A stretch of 58,658 nucleotides of DNA from Marinosulfonomonas sp. (GCA_015488685.1 WFNH01000099.1:1-58658), one strand, 5' to 3'; shown: positions 47,530 through 57,611, numbered from the stretch's first letter. Numbers and translations are program-made. The notes: generated by a model from the sequence alone, not told the origin.

Positions 47530-48237
47530 ATGCGCTTTCAAACCCCCCTTGTCCCCGCCACCCTGATCCGCCGCTACAAACGGTTTCTGGCCGATGTGCG
47601 GCTTGCGGACGGGCAGGTGGTGGTGGCCCATTGCCCCAACCCCGGTTCGATGATGGGGATGAAGAACGAAGGGCTGAAGGTGTGGCTGGAGCCGAATGAT
47701 GATCCGAAGAAAAAGCTGAAATACGGCTGGCGGCTGGTTGAGTTTCCCGATGGCGCCTTTGTCTGTGTCGATACCGGCGTGCCCAACCGTGCGGTGCGGG
47801 CGACACTGCAAGAAAAGGCACTGCCGGAACTGGCCGCCTATGATGTGGTGCGGCCCGAGGTGAAATATGGTGAAAACAGCCGCATTGATTTCCTGCTGCA
47901 AGGGGACGGGTTGCCGGACGCCTATGTCGAGGTGAAAAGCGTGACATTGATGCGGCAAACTGGTCTGGCCGAATTTCCTGATGCAGTGACGGCGCGCGGG
48001 GCGAAACATCTGGCAGAGCTGGCGCGGATGGTGCAGGCGGGGCATCGGGCGGTGATGCTGTATCTGGTGCAGCGCACAGATTGCGACCGGTTTACCTTGG
48101 CCGGTGATATTGATCCGGCCTATGCGCGGGCCTATGCAGAGGCGCGGGCGGCGGGTGTCGAGGTGATTTGCTATGGCACACGGATTTCGCCCGAGGGGGT
48201 TTGGGTGGCAGACCCTGTGCAGGTGATCGAGGGCTGA
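47530..48237 (+). CDS. sfsA: SfsA family protein (DNA/RNA nuclease-like)
   Basis: This 235-residue protein shows the SfsA features: RRYKRFLADV, HCPNPGSMMG, PEVKYGENSRIDFLLQ then YVEVKSVTL, a PD-(D/E)xK-like nuclease core. In E. coli SfsA was first described as a stimulator of maltose use and is now regarded as a nuclease. The divergent gap to the cinA-like gene is 45 bases. A roseobacter-type intergenic repeat begins on its stop codon. Confidence 0.95.
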   Translation: MRFQTPLVPATLIRRYKRFLADVRLADGQVVVAHCPNPGSMMGMKNEGLKVWLEPNDDPKKKLKYGWRLVEFPDGAFVCVDTGVPNRAVRATLQEKALPELAAYDVVRPEVKYGENSRIDFLLQGDGLPDAYVEVKSVTLMRQTGLAEFPDAVTARGAKHLAELARMVQAGHRAVMLYLVQRTDCDRFTLAGDIDPAYARAYAEARAAGVEVICYGTRISPEGVWVADPVQVIEG

Positions 48238-48271
48238 TGCCTCCGGCGGGGATATTTGTGGAACAAAGATG
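48237..48271 (+). repeat. Dispersed intergenic repeat, copy 2
   Basis: ATGCCTCCGGCGGGGATATT followed by TGTGGAACAAAGATG matches the repeat at 32918-32952 in 30 of 35 positions. It starts on the last base of the sfsA stop, in the same orientation relative to the upstream gene as copy 1 is to zapE. Confidence 0.8.
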
Positions 48272-48328
48272 TAGGGCGTCTGGATGTTTGGCTTTGGCTG
48301 TATTATCTAGGGCAAAACAAGCAGGAGA

Positions 48329-49189
48329 ATGGCTGTGACAGACAACGGCGGGCGCGTCACCAAAGACGGTATTCGGATTTACCAACAGAGCGATTTTGCT
48401 GGGATGCATGCGGCGGGTAAACTGGCAGCGGAAATTCTGGACGAGGTGGCCGCGCTGGTGGTGCCCGGTGTAACAACCGGCGAGCTGGACAAGTTCATCG
48501 AGGATTATGTGAACACTGCGGGCGCGGTTTCGGCGACGATTGGCTATAAGGGCTATAAACACGCCAGCTGTATTTCGGTAAATCATGTGGTGTGCCACGG
48601 CATTCCCGGCAGCAACATTCCGCAGAGCAAACACGAGAAGAAGCCCCGCAAGAGTGGTATCCTTCAAGATGGCGATATTTTGAATATTGATGTCACCGTG
48701 ATTGTCGATGGCTGGTTTGGTGATACATCCCGTATGTATATCGTTGGCAAACAGAAAAAATATGCCGAGCGGCTGATTCAGGTCACCCATGACGCATTGA
48801 TGAAGGGGATCGAGGCGGTCAAGCCCGGTAATACCTTTGGCGACATCGGCCACGCGATCCAGAGCTATGTAGAAAGCAACCGCATGTCGGTGGTGCGCGA
48901 TTTTTGCGGCCACGGGTTGGGGCGGGTGTTTCATGCGCCACCCAACGTGCTGCATTATGGCCGTGCAGGCACCGGTCCTGTACTGGAAGAAGGGATGTTT
49001 TTCACCATTGAACCAATGGTCAATCTGGGCCGCCCCGAAACCAAGGTTCTAAAGGACGACTGGACCGCCGTGACACGCGACAAATCATTGTCGGCACAGT
49101 TTGAACATTCGATCGGGGTAACAGCCGACGGGTACGAGATTTTCACCCTGTCACCAGCAGGAAAATTCTACCCGACATGGGGCGGGTAA
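48329..49189 (+). CDS. map: Type I methionine aminopeptidase
   Basis: This 286-residue protein has the metal ligands of Map: Asp in NIDVTVIVDGWFGDTS (two Asp), His in GHGLGRVFHAPP, Glu in FFTIEPMV and Glu in FEHSIGV. It removes the initiator methionine from nascent proteins. The ATG at 48329 is only two bases from AGGAGA; a GTG at 48335 has better spacing and may be the true start. It stands alone, after the sfsA-linked repeat. Confidence 0.95.
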   Translation: MAVTDNGGRVTKDGIRIYQQSDFAGMHAAGKLAAEILDEVAALVVPGVTTGELDKFIEDYVNTAGAVSATIGYKGYKHASCISVNHVVCHGIPGSNIPQSKHEKKPRKSGILQDGDILNIDVTVIVDGWFGDTSRMYIVGKQKKYAERLIQVTHDALMKGIEAVKPGNTFGDIGHAIQSYVESNRMSVVRDFCGHGLGRVFHAPPNVLHYGRAGTGPVLEEGMFFTIEPMVNLGRPETKVLKDDWTAVTRDKSLSAQFEHSIGVTADGYEIFTLSPAGKFYPTWGG

Positions 49190-49262
49190 AGACCGGATTG
49201 GACCATCCGAAACGGCGGGACATTCTCTGATTTACGAATTGTTAATCAGTTTACCATTTATA

Positions 49263-49283
49263 GTTGATTAACCATTAATCAAC
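49263..49283. promoter_or_regulatory. Perfect 9-base inverted repeat upstream of manC
   Basis: GTTGATTAA and TTAATCAAC surround CCA, 13 bases before the manC ATG, in a very AT-rich leader. The motif TTAACCAT inside is a CtrA-type half-site, and TTAATCAG occurs 30 bases earlier, but the TTAA spacing does not fit a full CtrA site. It may be an operator overlapping the ribosome site region, or an RNA hairpin. Confidence 0.45.
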
Positions 49284-49296
49284 CAAGAGTCCCGCC

Positions 49297-50730
49297 ATGC
49301 CCCATCCAGCGATACACCCTGTTATCCTGTGCGGCGGCAATGGCACGCGGCTGTGGCCACTTTCGCGTAAAAGCTATCCCAAACAGTTTGCCCGTTTGAT
49401 GGGCGATGAAAGCCTGTTCCAGTCGACCCTTCGGCGGGTGATGACGCCGGGTTATGCCTTGCCCATGATTGTGACCAGCGCGCCGTCTCGGTTCATTGTG
49501 GCCGAACAACTGGCCGCAATCGAAACGGTGGCGCAGGATGTGTTGATCGAGCCTGCGGGGCGCAACACGGCACCGGCGGTTCTGGCGGCAGCCTTGCGGT
49601 TGGCGAAACGGGATGAAAATGCGCTGATGCTGGTGCTGCCCTCGGACCATATGATCCCTGATGCAGAGGCATTCCGGCAGGCGGTGGCAGCGGCGGTGCC
49701 ACGCGCATTGGCGGGGGATCTGGTGACATTCGGCATTGCCCCGACACGGGCGGAAACGGGGTATGGCTGGCTGGAACTGGCAGCGGGCGGCAAGGCGGAC
49801 GGGGATCAACCACAAGCCTTGGCGCGATTTATTGAAAAGCCGGATCAGGCGCGGGCGGAACAGATGCTGGCCAATAACAAATTCCTGTGGAATGCGGGAA
49901 TATTCCTGTTCACGGCCAAAGCCATTCTGGCGGCCTATCGCGCCCTTGCGCTGCAAATGTTTGACTGCGTTCAGGATGCGGTGGCCAAGGCGCAGGTGGC
50001 GGCGGGGTTTACCACTTTGGCCGAAGGGCCTTGGAGCGAGGTCGAGGATGTCTCGATCGATTATGCGATCATGGAGCGGGCCAATAATCTGGCCGTGATG
50101 CCCTATACCGGCGGCTGGTCCGATCTGGGCGGCTGGCACGCAGTATGGCAAGAAAGCGGGCCGGACATGGCGGGGAATGTCACCTCGAAGCGGGCCACAG
50201 CGATTGATTGTCATGATACTTTGCTGCGCTCGGAAACCGGCGGGGTGGAGCTGGTGGGGATCGGGCTGGATGACATTGTCGCGGTGGCGATGAATGACGC
50301 GGTGCTGGTGGCGCGCAAATCCGACAGCCAGCGGGTGAAAGAAGCGGTTACCATACTGCAAGCACAGGCAACGAAACAGGCGCGGGATTTCACCGGCGAT
50401 GTGCGCCCGTGGGGGCGGTTTGACAGCCTAACGCGGGGCAGACGGTATCAGGTAAAACAGATCGTGGTGAACCCCGGTGCGGCGTTAAGTTTGCAAAGCC
50501 ACAGGCACCGCGCGGAACACTGGATCGTGGTAGAGGGCACGGCGCGGGTAACCGTGGATGGCAGGGTGCGCCGGGTGCGCACAAACGGGGCGGTTTACAT
50601 CCCCAAGGGCGCACATCACCGGCTGGAAAACCCCGGCAAACAGCCGCTGGTTTTGATCGAGGTGCAGACCGGTGGCTATCTGGGGGAAGATGACATTGTA
50701 CGTTACAGCGATGTCTATGAGCGGGTTTAG
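49297..50730 (+). CDS. manC: Mannose-1-phosphate guanylyltransferase / mannose-6-phosphate isomerase
   Basis: This 477-residue bifunctional protein has an N-terminal nucleotidyltransferase (VILCGGNGTRLWPLSRKSYP then KQF, and VEDVSIDYAIMER) and a C-terminal cupin phosphomannose isomerase domain (HRAEHWIVVEGTARV and VYIPKGAHHRLENPG). It makes GDP-mannose for exopolysaccharide or lipopolysaccharide. It is not within a visible polysaccharide cluster. The stop directly abuts the end of the convergent MBL gene. Confidence 0.95.
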   Translation: MPHPAIHPVILCGGNGTRLWPLSRKSYPKQFARLMGDESLFQSTLRRVMTPGYALPMIVTSAPSRFIVAEQLAAIETVAQDVLIEPAGRNTAPAVLAAALRLAKRDENALMLVLPSDHMIPDAEAFRQAVAAAVPRALAGDLVTFGIAPTRAETGYGWLELAAGGKADGDQPQALARFIEKPDQARAEQMLANNKFLWNAGIFLFTAKAILAAYRALALQMFDCVQDAVAKAQVAAGFTTLAEGPWSEVEDVSIDYAIMERANNLAVMPYTGGWSDLGGWHAVWQESGPDMAGNVTSKRATAIDCHDTLLRSETGGVELVGIGLDDIVAVAMNDAVLVARKSDSQRVKEAVTILQAQATKQARDFTGDVRPWGRFDSLTRGRRYQVKQIVVNPGAALSLQSHRHRAEHWIVVEGTARVTVDGRVRRVRTNGAVYIPKGAHHRLENPGKQPLVLIEVQTGGYLGEDDIVRYSDVYERV

Positions 50731-51504
50731 CTACAGTTCAATCACATCCCCCGCCGCGTATTTGGTTGATCCGAATTCATTGTGAAACGCCACAAGTGCG
50801 GGGAAATCGACGCAGTGCATCGGCAGCAGGATTTCAGGCGCTTCGGCTTTGAAATAGGCAATGGTTTCGGCCAGCGGCGGGTTGTCCTCGGCCAGCAGAT
50901 GAAAGCCGCCGATCACGGCGTATAGGGGTTGGCCGGTGACCTGTTTGGCATAGTCGCTGATGTTGCAGATACCGGCGTGGGAACAGCCCGTCACCACCAC
51001 TGCGCCCTTGTCGGTGCGAAACGCCAGCGCGGTGTCGTCGGGCATGGCGTCGCCGTCAAATTCGCCTGCCTCGAAATCATTGCTGCGCGGGATTTCACCC
51101 AGAAAGAACGCGCCTTTGGCAAATTCGGTGGCGCCTTTGGCCGGCACCACGTCGAAGTCTTTCGTCAGGATACGGTGAATTTCGCGATAGCCCTTGGCAA
51201 AACTTTTGCTTTTCGGATTGGCCAGTTCCTCCAGCACCCGCGGGTGCATCAGGATTTTCTTGCGGCCCGTGAATCCGTGATGACGCAAGCCGCCGGTGTG
51301 GTCATTGTGGAAATGCGACAGCGCCACGAAATCGGCGGTGTCCAGATCAACTCCGGCCCGTTTGGCATTGTGGCGGTATACATCGGAAAAGCCGGTGTCG
51401 AACAGGATCTTCTGCCCGTCATATTCGATAAACGCCGAAAAGCCCCATTCGGCCAACCAGTGCATATCGCAGACTTCGTTTTCGCACAGCAGGGTGATTT
51501 TCAT
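50731..51504 (-). CDS. MBL-fold metallo-hydrolase
   Basis: This 257-residue protein has the metallo-beta-lactamase motif SHFHNDHTGG (His64, His66, Asp68, His69), then CSHAGI and GGFHLL for later ligands. It resembles the group annotated as 7,8-dihydropterin-6-methyl-4-(beta-D-ribofuranosyl)aminobenzene-5'-phosphate synthase-like, which does not define function. ATG 51504 follows GGAGGCCAAACCA. It is divergent from the next gene by 88 bases. Confidence 0.88.
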   Translation of the reverse strand: MKITLLCENEVCDMHWLAEWGFSAFIEYDGQKILFDTGFSDVYRHNAKRAGVDLDTADFVALSHFHNDHTGGLRHHGFTGRKKILMHPRVLEELANPKSKSFAKGYREIHRILTKDFDVVPAKGATEFAKGAFFLGEIPRSNDFEAGEFDGDAMPDDTALAFRTDKGAVVVTGCSHAGICNISDYAKQVTGQPLYAVIGGFHLLAEDNPPLAETIAYFKAEAPEILLPMHCVDFPALVAFHNEFGSTKYAAGDVIEL

Positions 51505-51592
51505 TGGTTTGGCCTCCTGCCCCCAACATCGCAAACCTGCCGCCGAAAAACCAGCCCCTTGACCCGGCGGATGGATGCGCCACAGTACCCCC

Positions 51593-52735
51593 ATGCCCGA
51601 ACAAATCGAAATCCGCATCCTGAACAGCCTTGCCGACATCCCCGCCAGTGATTGGGATGCCTGCGCGGATGTGGGTGATCCGTTCACATCCTACAGGTTT
51701 CTGCGGGCGATTGAGGACAGCGGATCGGTGGGTGCGGGCACCGGTTGGCAACCGCGCCACCTGACCGCCTATCTGGAGAGCAAACTGATTGCCGCCGCGC
51801 CCTGCTATGCGAAATCCCACAGTCAGGGCGAATATGTGTTCGACCACAGTTGGGCCGACGCCTATATGCGGGCAGGCGGGCACTATTACCCGAAACTGCA
51901 AATCGCGGTGCCGTTTACGCCGGTCACGGGGCACCGGTTGCTGGTGCGCGACGGGTTCACAAACGTGGGACAGGCGGCGCTGATACAGGGGGCGGTGCAA
52001 CTGGCAGCGGAAAACGGGCTGTCATCGCTGCACGTTACCTTCTGCACCGAAGCCGAGGCCGAAGCGGGCAAGGCGATGGGGTTGATGCACCGCACAGGTT
52101 CGCAATTCCACTGGGTCAACGAGGGCTATCACAGCTTTGACGATTTCCTTGCCAGCCTGTCATCGCGCAAACGCAAGAACATCCGCCGCGAACGGCGACA
52201 GGCACAGGATTTTGGCGGCACGATCCATATGCTGACGGGGGATCAGATCACGCCCGAGCATATGGCCGCCTTTTGGGAATTCTATCAGGACACCGGCGCG
52301 CGCAAATGGGGCACGCCCTATCTGACCCGCGCATTTTTCGACATTGCCCATGAAACCCTGCGCGACGACATCCTGCTGGTGATGGCCAAACGGAACGGGC
52401 GCTGGGTGGCCGGGGCGCTGAATTTCATCGGTGCGGATACGCTCTATGGCCGTTACTGGGGCTGCACCGAGCATCACCCCGCCCTGCATTTCGAGCTGTG
52501 CTATTACCGCGCCATTGATTTTGCGATTGAGCAGGGATTGGCGCGCGTCGAAGCCGGCGCACAGGGCGAACACAAACTGGCGCGGGGGTACCTGCCGGTC
52601 GCCACCCATTCGCTACACTGGATCGCGGATGAGGGATTCCGTGGCGCGGTGGCGCAGTTTCTGGAACACGAACGCGAGGCCGTTGACGAGGATATCGAGA
52701 TAATGACGTCTTATGGTCCGTTCAAACGGGGGTAG
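51593..52735 (+). CDS. GNAT-fold peptidogalycan biosynthesis-like protein (COG3146 type)
   Basis: This 380-residue protein resembles the COG3146/DUF482 family. An N-terminal part reads SLADIPASDWDACADVGDPF, a central basic stretch is SSRKRKNIRRERRQAQ, and a C-terminal GNAT-like domain has FHWVNEG, GCTEHHPALHFELCYYRAID and RVEAGAQGEHKLARGY. The family has two FemAB/GNAT-like lobes and unknown acceptors, possibly in envelope or peptide modification. A start at 51575 is possible but MPEQIEIRIL at 51593 is preferred. Confidence 0.85.
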   Translation: MPEQIEIRILNSLADIPASDWDACADVGDPFTSYRFLRAIEDSGSVGAGTGWQPRHLTAYLESKLIAAAPCYAKSHSQGEYVFDHSWADAYMRAGGHYYPKLQIAVPFTPVTGHRLLVRDGFTNVGQAALIQGAVQLAAENGLSSLHVTFCTEAEAEAGKAMGLMHRTGSQFHWVNEGYHSFDDFLASLSSRKRKNIRRERRQAQDFGGTIHMLTGDQITPEHMAAFWEFYQDTGARKWGTPYLTRAFFDIAHETLRDDILLVMAKRNGRWVAGALNFIGADTLYGRYWGCTEHHPALHFELCYYRAIDFAIEQGLARVEAGAQGEHKLARGYLPVATHSLHWIADEGFRGAVAQFLEHEREAVDEDIEIMTSYGPFKRG

Positions 52736-52739
52736 TAAC

Positions 52740-53255
52740 CTACCCCAGCGGATCAACATCCGTCATGAACCGTTTCGCGATATAGCCTTCAACACCATCG
52801 CCTTCGATGCGGATTTTCACCCAGTCGGCATCGGGGTCGGAAATGATCTCGGCGGCATCGCCATACAGAACCTTGCCCAGAACGGTGTAATTGGTTGATG
52901 GCCCTTCGCGAACATTCACGCGTGAACCGGTGACATACCAGATGATGCGCTCGGGTTCCGGTGCGGGTTCGGGGGTGGCCTCTGCTTCAACTTCGGCCAT
53001 AACCTCGGCCACGGCTTCGGCGACAGCAGGTTCCGCGGTGGATTCCGGCGAAGCCACGGGCGTCATAACCGCAACCGGTGTGACCATGGCAACGGGTGTG
53101 ACTTCTGGCGCGGGCGCCGATACGGGCTGATCCGCGGCCACCACGACGGGTGCGGTTTCAGGTGTGACTTCGGTAAAAACCGGTTCGTCCAGTTCAGGCG
53201 CAAAGGCCATGACGGCCCATATAGAGCCACCTAAAAATAAAGTTAAGCGTATCAT
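52740..53255 (-). CDS. SH3 domain protein, envelope-associated
   Basis: This 171-residue protein has an N-terminal hydrophobic segment (1-20, MIRLTLFLGGSIWAVMAFAP), a long low-complexity region rich in Pro, Val, Ala and Glu (about 25-100), and a C-terminal bacterial SH3 domain (about 107-165, VTGSRVNVREGPSTNYTVLG and DWVKI). It probably lies in the periplasm and binds the cell wall. The frame is open 18 codons earlier, but ATG 53255 gives a proper signal-like start. It converges on the COG3146-type gene and diverges from parC. Confidence 0.85.
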   Translation of the reverse strand: MIRLTLFLGGSIWAVMAFAPELDEPVFTEVTPETAPVVVAADQPVSAPAPEVTPVAMVTPVAVMTPVASPESTAEPAVAEAVAEVMAEVEAEATPEPAPEPERIIWYVTGSRVNVREGPSTNYTVLGKVLYGDAAEIISDPDADWVKIRIEGDGVEGYIAKRFMTDVDPLG

Positions 53256-53389
53256 TTTTCCACCCCAAGGGCTGGCAGGCCCCGAAAACTTGTTACTTGT
53301 GCGACTCACTATCTACAAGATTCGGGGCCGTCGCGTAAAGTTGCCATTGTTTCTTGTCCTTGACCTGTGGCGCGGTTATCACGGGCGGT

Positions 53390-55717
53390 ATGAGTGACAC
53401 GAGTTCAAATAACAAAGAAAAAACAGGCGAAATCACCGAACCCCTGCGCCACGCGCTGGGTGACCGGTATCTGACCTATGCCCTGTCCACCATCATGCAC
53501 CGCGCGCTGCCGGATGCCCGCGACGGGTTGAAGCCTGTGCACCGGCGTATCCTGTATGCCATGCGCGAATTGAAACTGAACCCCACAGGCGGTTTTCGTA
53601 AATCCGCCAAGATTTCCGGCGACGTGATGGGCAACTACCACCCGCACGGAGACGCTGCGATTTATGATGCGATGGCGCGTTTGGCGCAGGATTTCAACGT
53701 GCGCTATCCGCTGGTCGACGGGCAGGGCAATTTCGGCAATATCGACGGCGACAACCCCGCCGCCAGCCGTTACACCGAGGCCCGTATGACCGCCGCCGCC
53801 GAGGCGTTGCTGGAAGGGTTGAACGAAAACGCCGTTGATTACCGCGAGAATTACGATGGCACCCTGACCGAACCCGTGGTTCTGCCGGCATCCTTCCCGA
53901 ACCTGCTGGCCAATGGCTCCAGCGGCATTGCCGTGGGCATGGCCACCAACATTCCGCCGCATAATATCGAGGAACTGTGCAACGCTTGTCTGCACATGAT
54001 CAAAGCCCCGAACGTGCGCGACGAAACCCTGCTGGAATACATCCCCGGCCCCGATTTTCCCACTGGCGGCACGATTGTCGAGCCAAAGGAGAACATCCTT
54101 CAGGCCTATCGCACCGGACGCGGGTCATTCCGGTTGCGCAGTAATTATGTGGTCGAGGATCTGGGCCGTGGCCAGTGGCAGGTGGTTGTCACCGAAATTC
54201 CCTATCAGGTGCAGAAATCGAAACTGATCGAAAAGCTGGCCGAGCTGATCCAGCTGAAAAAACTGCCCATTCTGGCCGATGTGCGCGACGAAAGCGCCGA
54301 TGATATCCGTCTGGTACTGGAGCCACGCAGCAAAAATGTCGATCCCGATGTGATGATGGGAATGCTGTTCAAAACGTCCGATCTGGAAGTGCGTTTCAGC
54401 ATGAACATGAACGTGCTGATTGACGGTCTGACGCCCAAGGTTTGCAGCCTGAAAGAAGTGCTGCGCGCCTTTCTGGACCACCGCCGCGACGTGTTACAAC
54501 GGCGCAGCCAGCACCGGCTGGATAAAATCGACCACCGGCTGGAAGTGCTGGAAGGGTTCATCGTTGCCTTCCTCAATCTGGACCGTGTGATCGACATCAT
54601 CCGCTATGATGACGATCCCAAAAAGGCCCTGATGTTCGAGGATTGGTCGCGTGATCACCCCCGCGCCACGTCGGAAAAGGATTACGTTTCACCCTTTGCC
54701 AGTCGGGCGCCGATTGGCGAGGACGAGGAGCCATCCCTGACCGAGGTGCAGGCCGACGCGATCCTGAACATGCGCCTGCGGTCCCTGCGGCGGCTGGAAG
54801 AAATCGAACTGGTCCGCGAGCGTGATGCGCTGATGATCGAACGCGCCGAACTTGAGGATTTACTGGAAGACGAGGGCCTGCAATGGGCCAAAATTTCCGA
54901 ACAATTACGCGAGACCCGCAAGAAATTCGGCAAGGATTATGAGGGCGGCGCGCGACGCACCCTGTTTGCCGAGGCTGGTGAAGTTGAAGATGTGCCGATC
55001 GAGGCGATGATCGAGCGCGAACCGATCACCGTGGTTTGCTCGCAAATGGGCTGGATCAGGGCGATGTCGGGCCATATCGACCTAAGCCGTGAATTGAAAT
55101 TCAAGGATGGTGACGGGCCGCGCTTTATCTTCCACGCCGAAACCACCGACCGTTTGCTGGTGTTTGGCAGCAACGGGCGGTTTTACACCCTGTCCGCCGC
55201 CAACCTGCCCGGCGGGCGCGGCATGGGCGAACCTCTGCGCCTGATGGTGGACCTGCCCAACGAGGCCGAGATTGTCGATCTGTTCATCCATAAACCGGGC
55301 CGCAAGTTGCTGGTTGCCTCGACCGCGGGCGACGGCTTTGTCGCCGCCGAAGACGATGTTCTGGCCCAGACCCGCACCGGCAAACAGGTGCTGAACGTGC
55401 GTGGCGATGTGCGGGCGCAGGTTTGCAGAGTGGTCGAAGGCGACCACATCGCCTGTGTTGGCGAAAACCGCAAGGTTCTGGTATTCCCGATTGCCGAATT
55501 GCCCGAAATGGGACGCGGCAAGGGCGTGCGTTTGCAGAAATACAAGGACGGCGGGCTTAGCGACGCAACCACCTTTGATCTGGCGAACGGGCTGTCATGG
55601 CTTGACCCGGCGGGGCGCACGCGGACCGAAACCGAACTGGCGGAATGGACTGGAAAACGGGCCAGCGCCGGTCGAATGGCCCCGCGTGGTTTCCCGAGGG
55701 ATAACAAATTCACCTAA
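53390..55717 (+). CDS. parC: DNA topoisomerase IV subunit A
   Basis: This 775-residue protein has the breakage-reunion domain with the catalytic tyrosine in [24 protein letters not shown] near the N-terminus, a coiled-coil region and C-terminal beta-pinwheel repeats ([16 protein letters not shown]). It decatenates daughter chromosomes with ParE. The fluoroquinolone region reads [12 protein letters not shown], with Ala where E. coli ParC has Ser80. ATG 53390 is used although a frame is open to 53354. Alone on this strand; parE is not in the window. Confidence 0.96.
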   Translation: MSDTSSNNKEKTGEITEPLRHALGDRYLTYALSTIMHRALPDARDGLKPVHRRILYAMRELKLNPTGGFRKSAKISGDVMGNYHPHGDAAIYDAMARLAQDFNVRYPLVDGQGNFGNIDGDNPAASRYTEARMTAAAEALLEGLNENAVDYRENYDGTLTEPVVLPASFPNLLANGSSGIAVGMATNIPPHNIEELCNACLHMIKAPNVRDETLLEYIPGPDFPTGGTIVEPKENILQAYRTGRGSFRLRSNYVVEDLGRGQWQVVVTEIPYQVQKSKLIEKLAELIQLKKLPILADVRDESADDIRLVLEPRSKNVDPDVMMGMLFKTSDLEVRFSMNMNVLIDGLTPKVCSLKEVLRAFLDHRRDVLQRRSQHRLDKIDHRLEVLEGFIVAFLNLDRVIDIIRYDDDPKKALMFEDWSRDHPRATSEKDYVSPFASRAPIGEDEEPSLTEVQADAILNMRLRSLRRLEEIELVRERDALMIERAELEDLLEDEGLQWAKISEQLRETRKKFGKDYEGGARRTLFAEAGEVEDVPIEAMIEREPITVVCSQMGWIRAMSGHIDLSRELKFKDGDGPRFIFHAETTDRLLVFGSNGRFYTLSAANLPGGRGMGEPLRLMVDLPNEAEIVDLFIHKPGRKLLVASTAGDGFVAAEDDVLAQTRTGKQVLNVRGDVRAQVCRVVEGDHIACVGENRKVLVFPIAELPEMGRGKGVRLQKYKDGGLSDATTFDLANGLSWLDPAGRTRTETELAEWTGKRASAGRMAPRGFPRDNKFT

Positions 55718-55733
55718 CCCAATCGGAGGGCTT

Positions 55734-56273
55734 GTGAAGCTATTGGCAATCTCTGGCAGCGCCCGCGCGGCATCGACCAACACTGCATTGTTGCAAGCCT
55801 TGGGAAAGGTCAGCCCGCAAGATGTGGATATCGAGGTGGTTCACGACCTGCATCTTTTGCCTGTGTTTTCGCCTGATCTGGAAGGGGTCAAAACCCCGCC
55901 AAAGGTTCGGGATTTCATCGCCAAGATTGAACAGGCCGACGGGGTGATCATTTCCAGCCCCGAATATGTGCACGCCATTCCGGGCGGCTTGAAAAACGCG
56001 ATTGACTGGCTGGTTTCGGGCGAGGCGATTATTGATAAACCGGTGGCGCTGATCCATGGATCGCACCGCGGCGACGATATGCTGGCGTCATTGCGGTTGG
56101 TGCTGGGAACGGTAACGTCAGGATTTCATCAGCAGATATTTCAGCAGTTTCCCTTGATTTCCATGTCGCCGGAAGAGGTGCGGGAAACCTTGGGGCAGCC
56201 CGAAAACACCGACCTGATGCGCGCTTTTATTGCCGAATTCACGGCTGCAATATCAAAGCCTCTCAGCCAATAA
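55734..56273 (+). CDS. NADPH-dependent FMN reductase family protein
   Basis: This 179-residue flavodoxin-like protein starts at GTG 55734 after CGGAGGGCTT. The FMN phosphate loop is SGSARAASTNTALLQAL, and SPEYVHAIPGGLKNAIDWL is the family active-site loop. It reduces flavins, quinones or azo compounds. The longer frame starting inside parC is not real. The stop overlaps the convergent P450 gene by 21 bases. Confidence 0.9.
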   Translation: MKLLAISGSARAASTNTALLQALGKVSPQDVDIEVVHDLHLLPVFSPDLEGVKTPPKVRDFIAKIEQADGVIISSPEYVHAIPGGLKNAIDWLVSGEAIIDKPVALIHGSHRGDDMLASLRLVLGTVTSGFHQQIFQQFPLISMSPEEVRETLGQPENTDLMRAFIAEFTAAISKPLSQ

Positions 56274-57611
56274 CCACACCCCGCCTTCGGGTCGCAATGT
56301 CAGGATCATCACCGGTTTCGGGTCACGCCCCGCGATGGCCGTGAAGCGGAACCGCGACAGCAGGGTGGCCAGAATAATCACTGCCTCCTGTATCGCGAAG
56401 CCCGCACCGATGCACACCCGTGGTCCGGCCCCAAAGGGCAGATAGGCAAAGCGGTCAATCTGGCTTGGATTGGCAAAACGGTCAGGGTCAAAGGCATCGG
56501 GGTTGTTCCACAACAGGTGATTGCGGTGCAGCGCATAGATCGGTAGCATCACAGTGTCCTTAGGGCGGATTTCGCGATCACATAATGTATCAGCCGCCTG
56601 TGCCGTGCGCGACAGCATGGCGGCGGGGGGATACAGGCGCAGGGCCTCGTCGATGATCTGGCGGATATAGGGAAGTGCTGACAGGTCATCCGCCGTTGCG
56701 GTACGGCCGTTCAGAACCGATTGCGCTTCATCCCTTGCGCGGGTCTGCACGGATTGGTCAAAGGCGCAAAGGTACAGCGCCCACGCCAGCGTCAGCGCCG
56801 TGGTTTCGTGCCCCGCAACGATGAACGTCAGCAGGTTGTCACGCAATTCGGCGGTGTTCATCCGGCGTTTTGTTTCGGGGTCTTCGCCGGATAGCAACAG
56901 ATCCAACAAATCGGGGATGTCGTGTTTGTCCGCATGTGCGCGGTTTTCAATCGCCCGATCCGCCACCCGCTTCATCTGCTTTAGCGCCCCCGAGGACATC
57001 AGCCGTGTCGGGCGTGGCACCCATGATGGCACGCCCAGAATGTCCAGCAGCGAAATCTTGGCGGTCTGGTCAATGTAACTGTCGATGGCCTTGTGAATCG
57101 CCGCGCGGTCAAATCCTTCGTCGCCGGAAAAGGTTACGTCGGAAATCACCTCGAAGGTGGTCAGCGTCATTTCGTCGAACATATCGACAGCGCTGCCTTG
57201 GGCCTTGTCCAGCCGTTCGCAAGCGCGGTCGGCGGCAAGGCTCATCACGGGGGCCAGATTGCCGATGTTGCGGGGCGAAAACGCAGGGGCGGCGGCGCGG
57301 CGTTGCCAATGCCAATGCGCCCCTTCGGCAATGAACAGGCTATCGCCAATCGCCGGACGCAGGATGTTTTTGGTCACATCCGATTTCGGATAATTCCGCA
57401 GCCCGTCCTTAAGGATATGCCTGAGCGCATCTGGGTCCATCACCATATGCCAGCGCTTGCCGGTCTTGCCCGATACCATCGGCTGGCGGGTGGCAAGATC
57501 GGGCAGAATTTCCAGCACATTGCGCCGTGCGGCAGCAAGGGATCGGAAAATCCCCCAGGGTTCGGTCACCAAAGGAACCTTGACGGGAATAGGGGGGGCA
57601 GGTTGGGGCAT
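56253..57611 (-). CDS. Cytochrome P450
   Basis: This 452-residue protein has the P450 landmarks: I-helix AGHETT (266-271), ExxR in EALRLYPP (322-325) and heme-binding FGAGPRVCIG with Cys400. No membrane anchor is evident, so it is a soluble bacterial enzyme needing a ferredoxin or similar donor. No ferredoxin gene is adjacent. It resembles CYP102-like or fatty-acid hydroxylase P450s in layout, but the substrate is unknown. The frame reaches 57638 with a GTG, but MPQPAPPIPV at 57611 is a sounder start. Confidence 0.92.
   Translation of the reverse strand: MPQPAPPIPVKVPLVTEPWGIFRSLAAARRNVLEILPDLATRQPMVSGKTGKRWHMVMDPDALRHILKDGLRNYPKSDVTKNILRPAIGDSLFIAEGAHWHWQRRAAAPAFSPRNIGNLAPVMSLAADRACERLDKAQGSAVDMFDEMTLTTFEVISDVTFSGDEGFDRAAIHKAIDSYIDQTAKISLLDILGVPSWVPRPTRLMSSGALKQMKRVADRAIENRAHADKHDIPDLLDLLLSGEDPETKRRMNTAELRDNLLTFIVAGHETTALTLAWALYLCAFDQSVQTRARDEAQSVLNGRTATADDLSALPYIRQIIDEALRLYPPAAMLSRTAQAADTLCDREIRPKDTVMLPIYALHRNHLLWNNPDAFDPDRFANPSQIDRFAYLPFGAGPRVCIGAGFAIQEAVIILATLLSRFRFTAIAGRDPKPVMILTLRPEGGVWLLAERL

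Noticed and set aside
49263-49283. FNR-type box before manC
   Set aside because: TTGAT and ATCAA are present but separated by nine bases instead of four, so it does not fit Crp/Fnr regulators.
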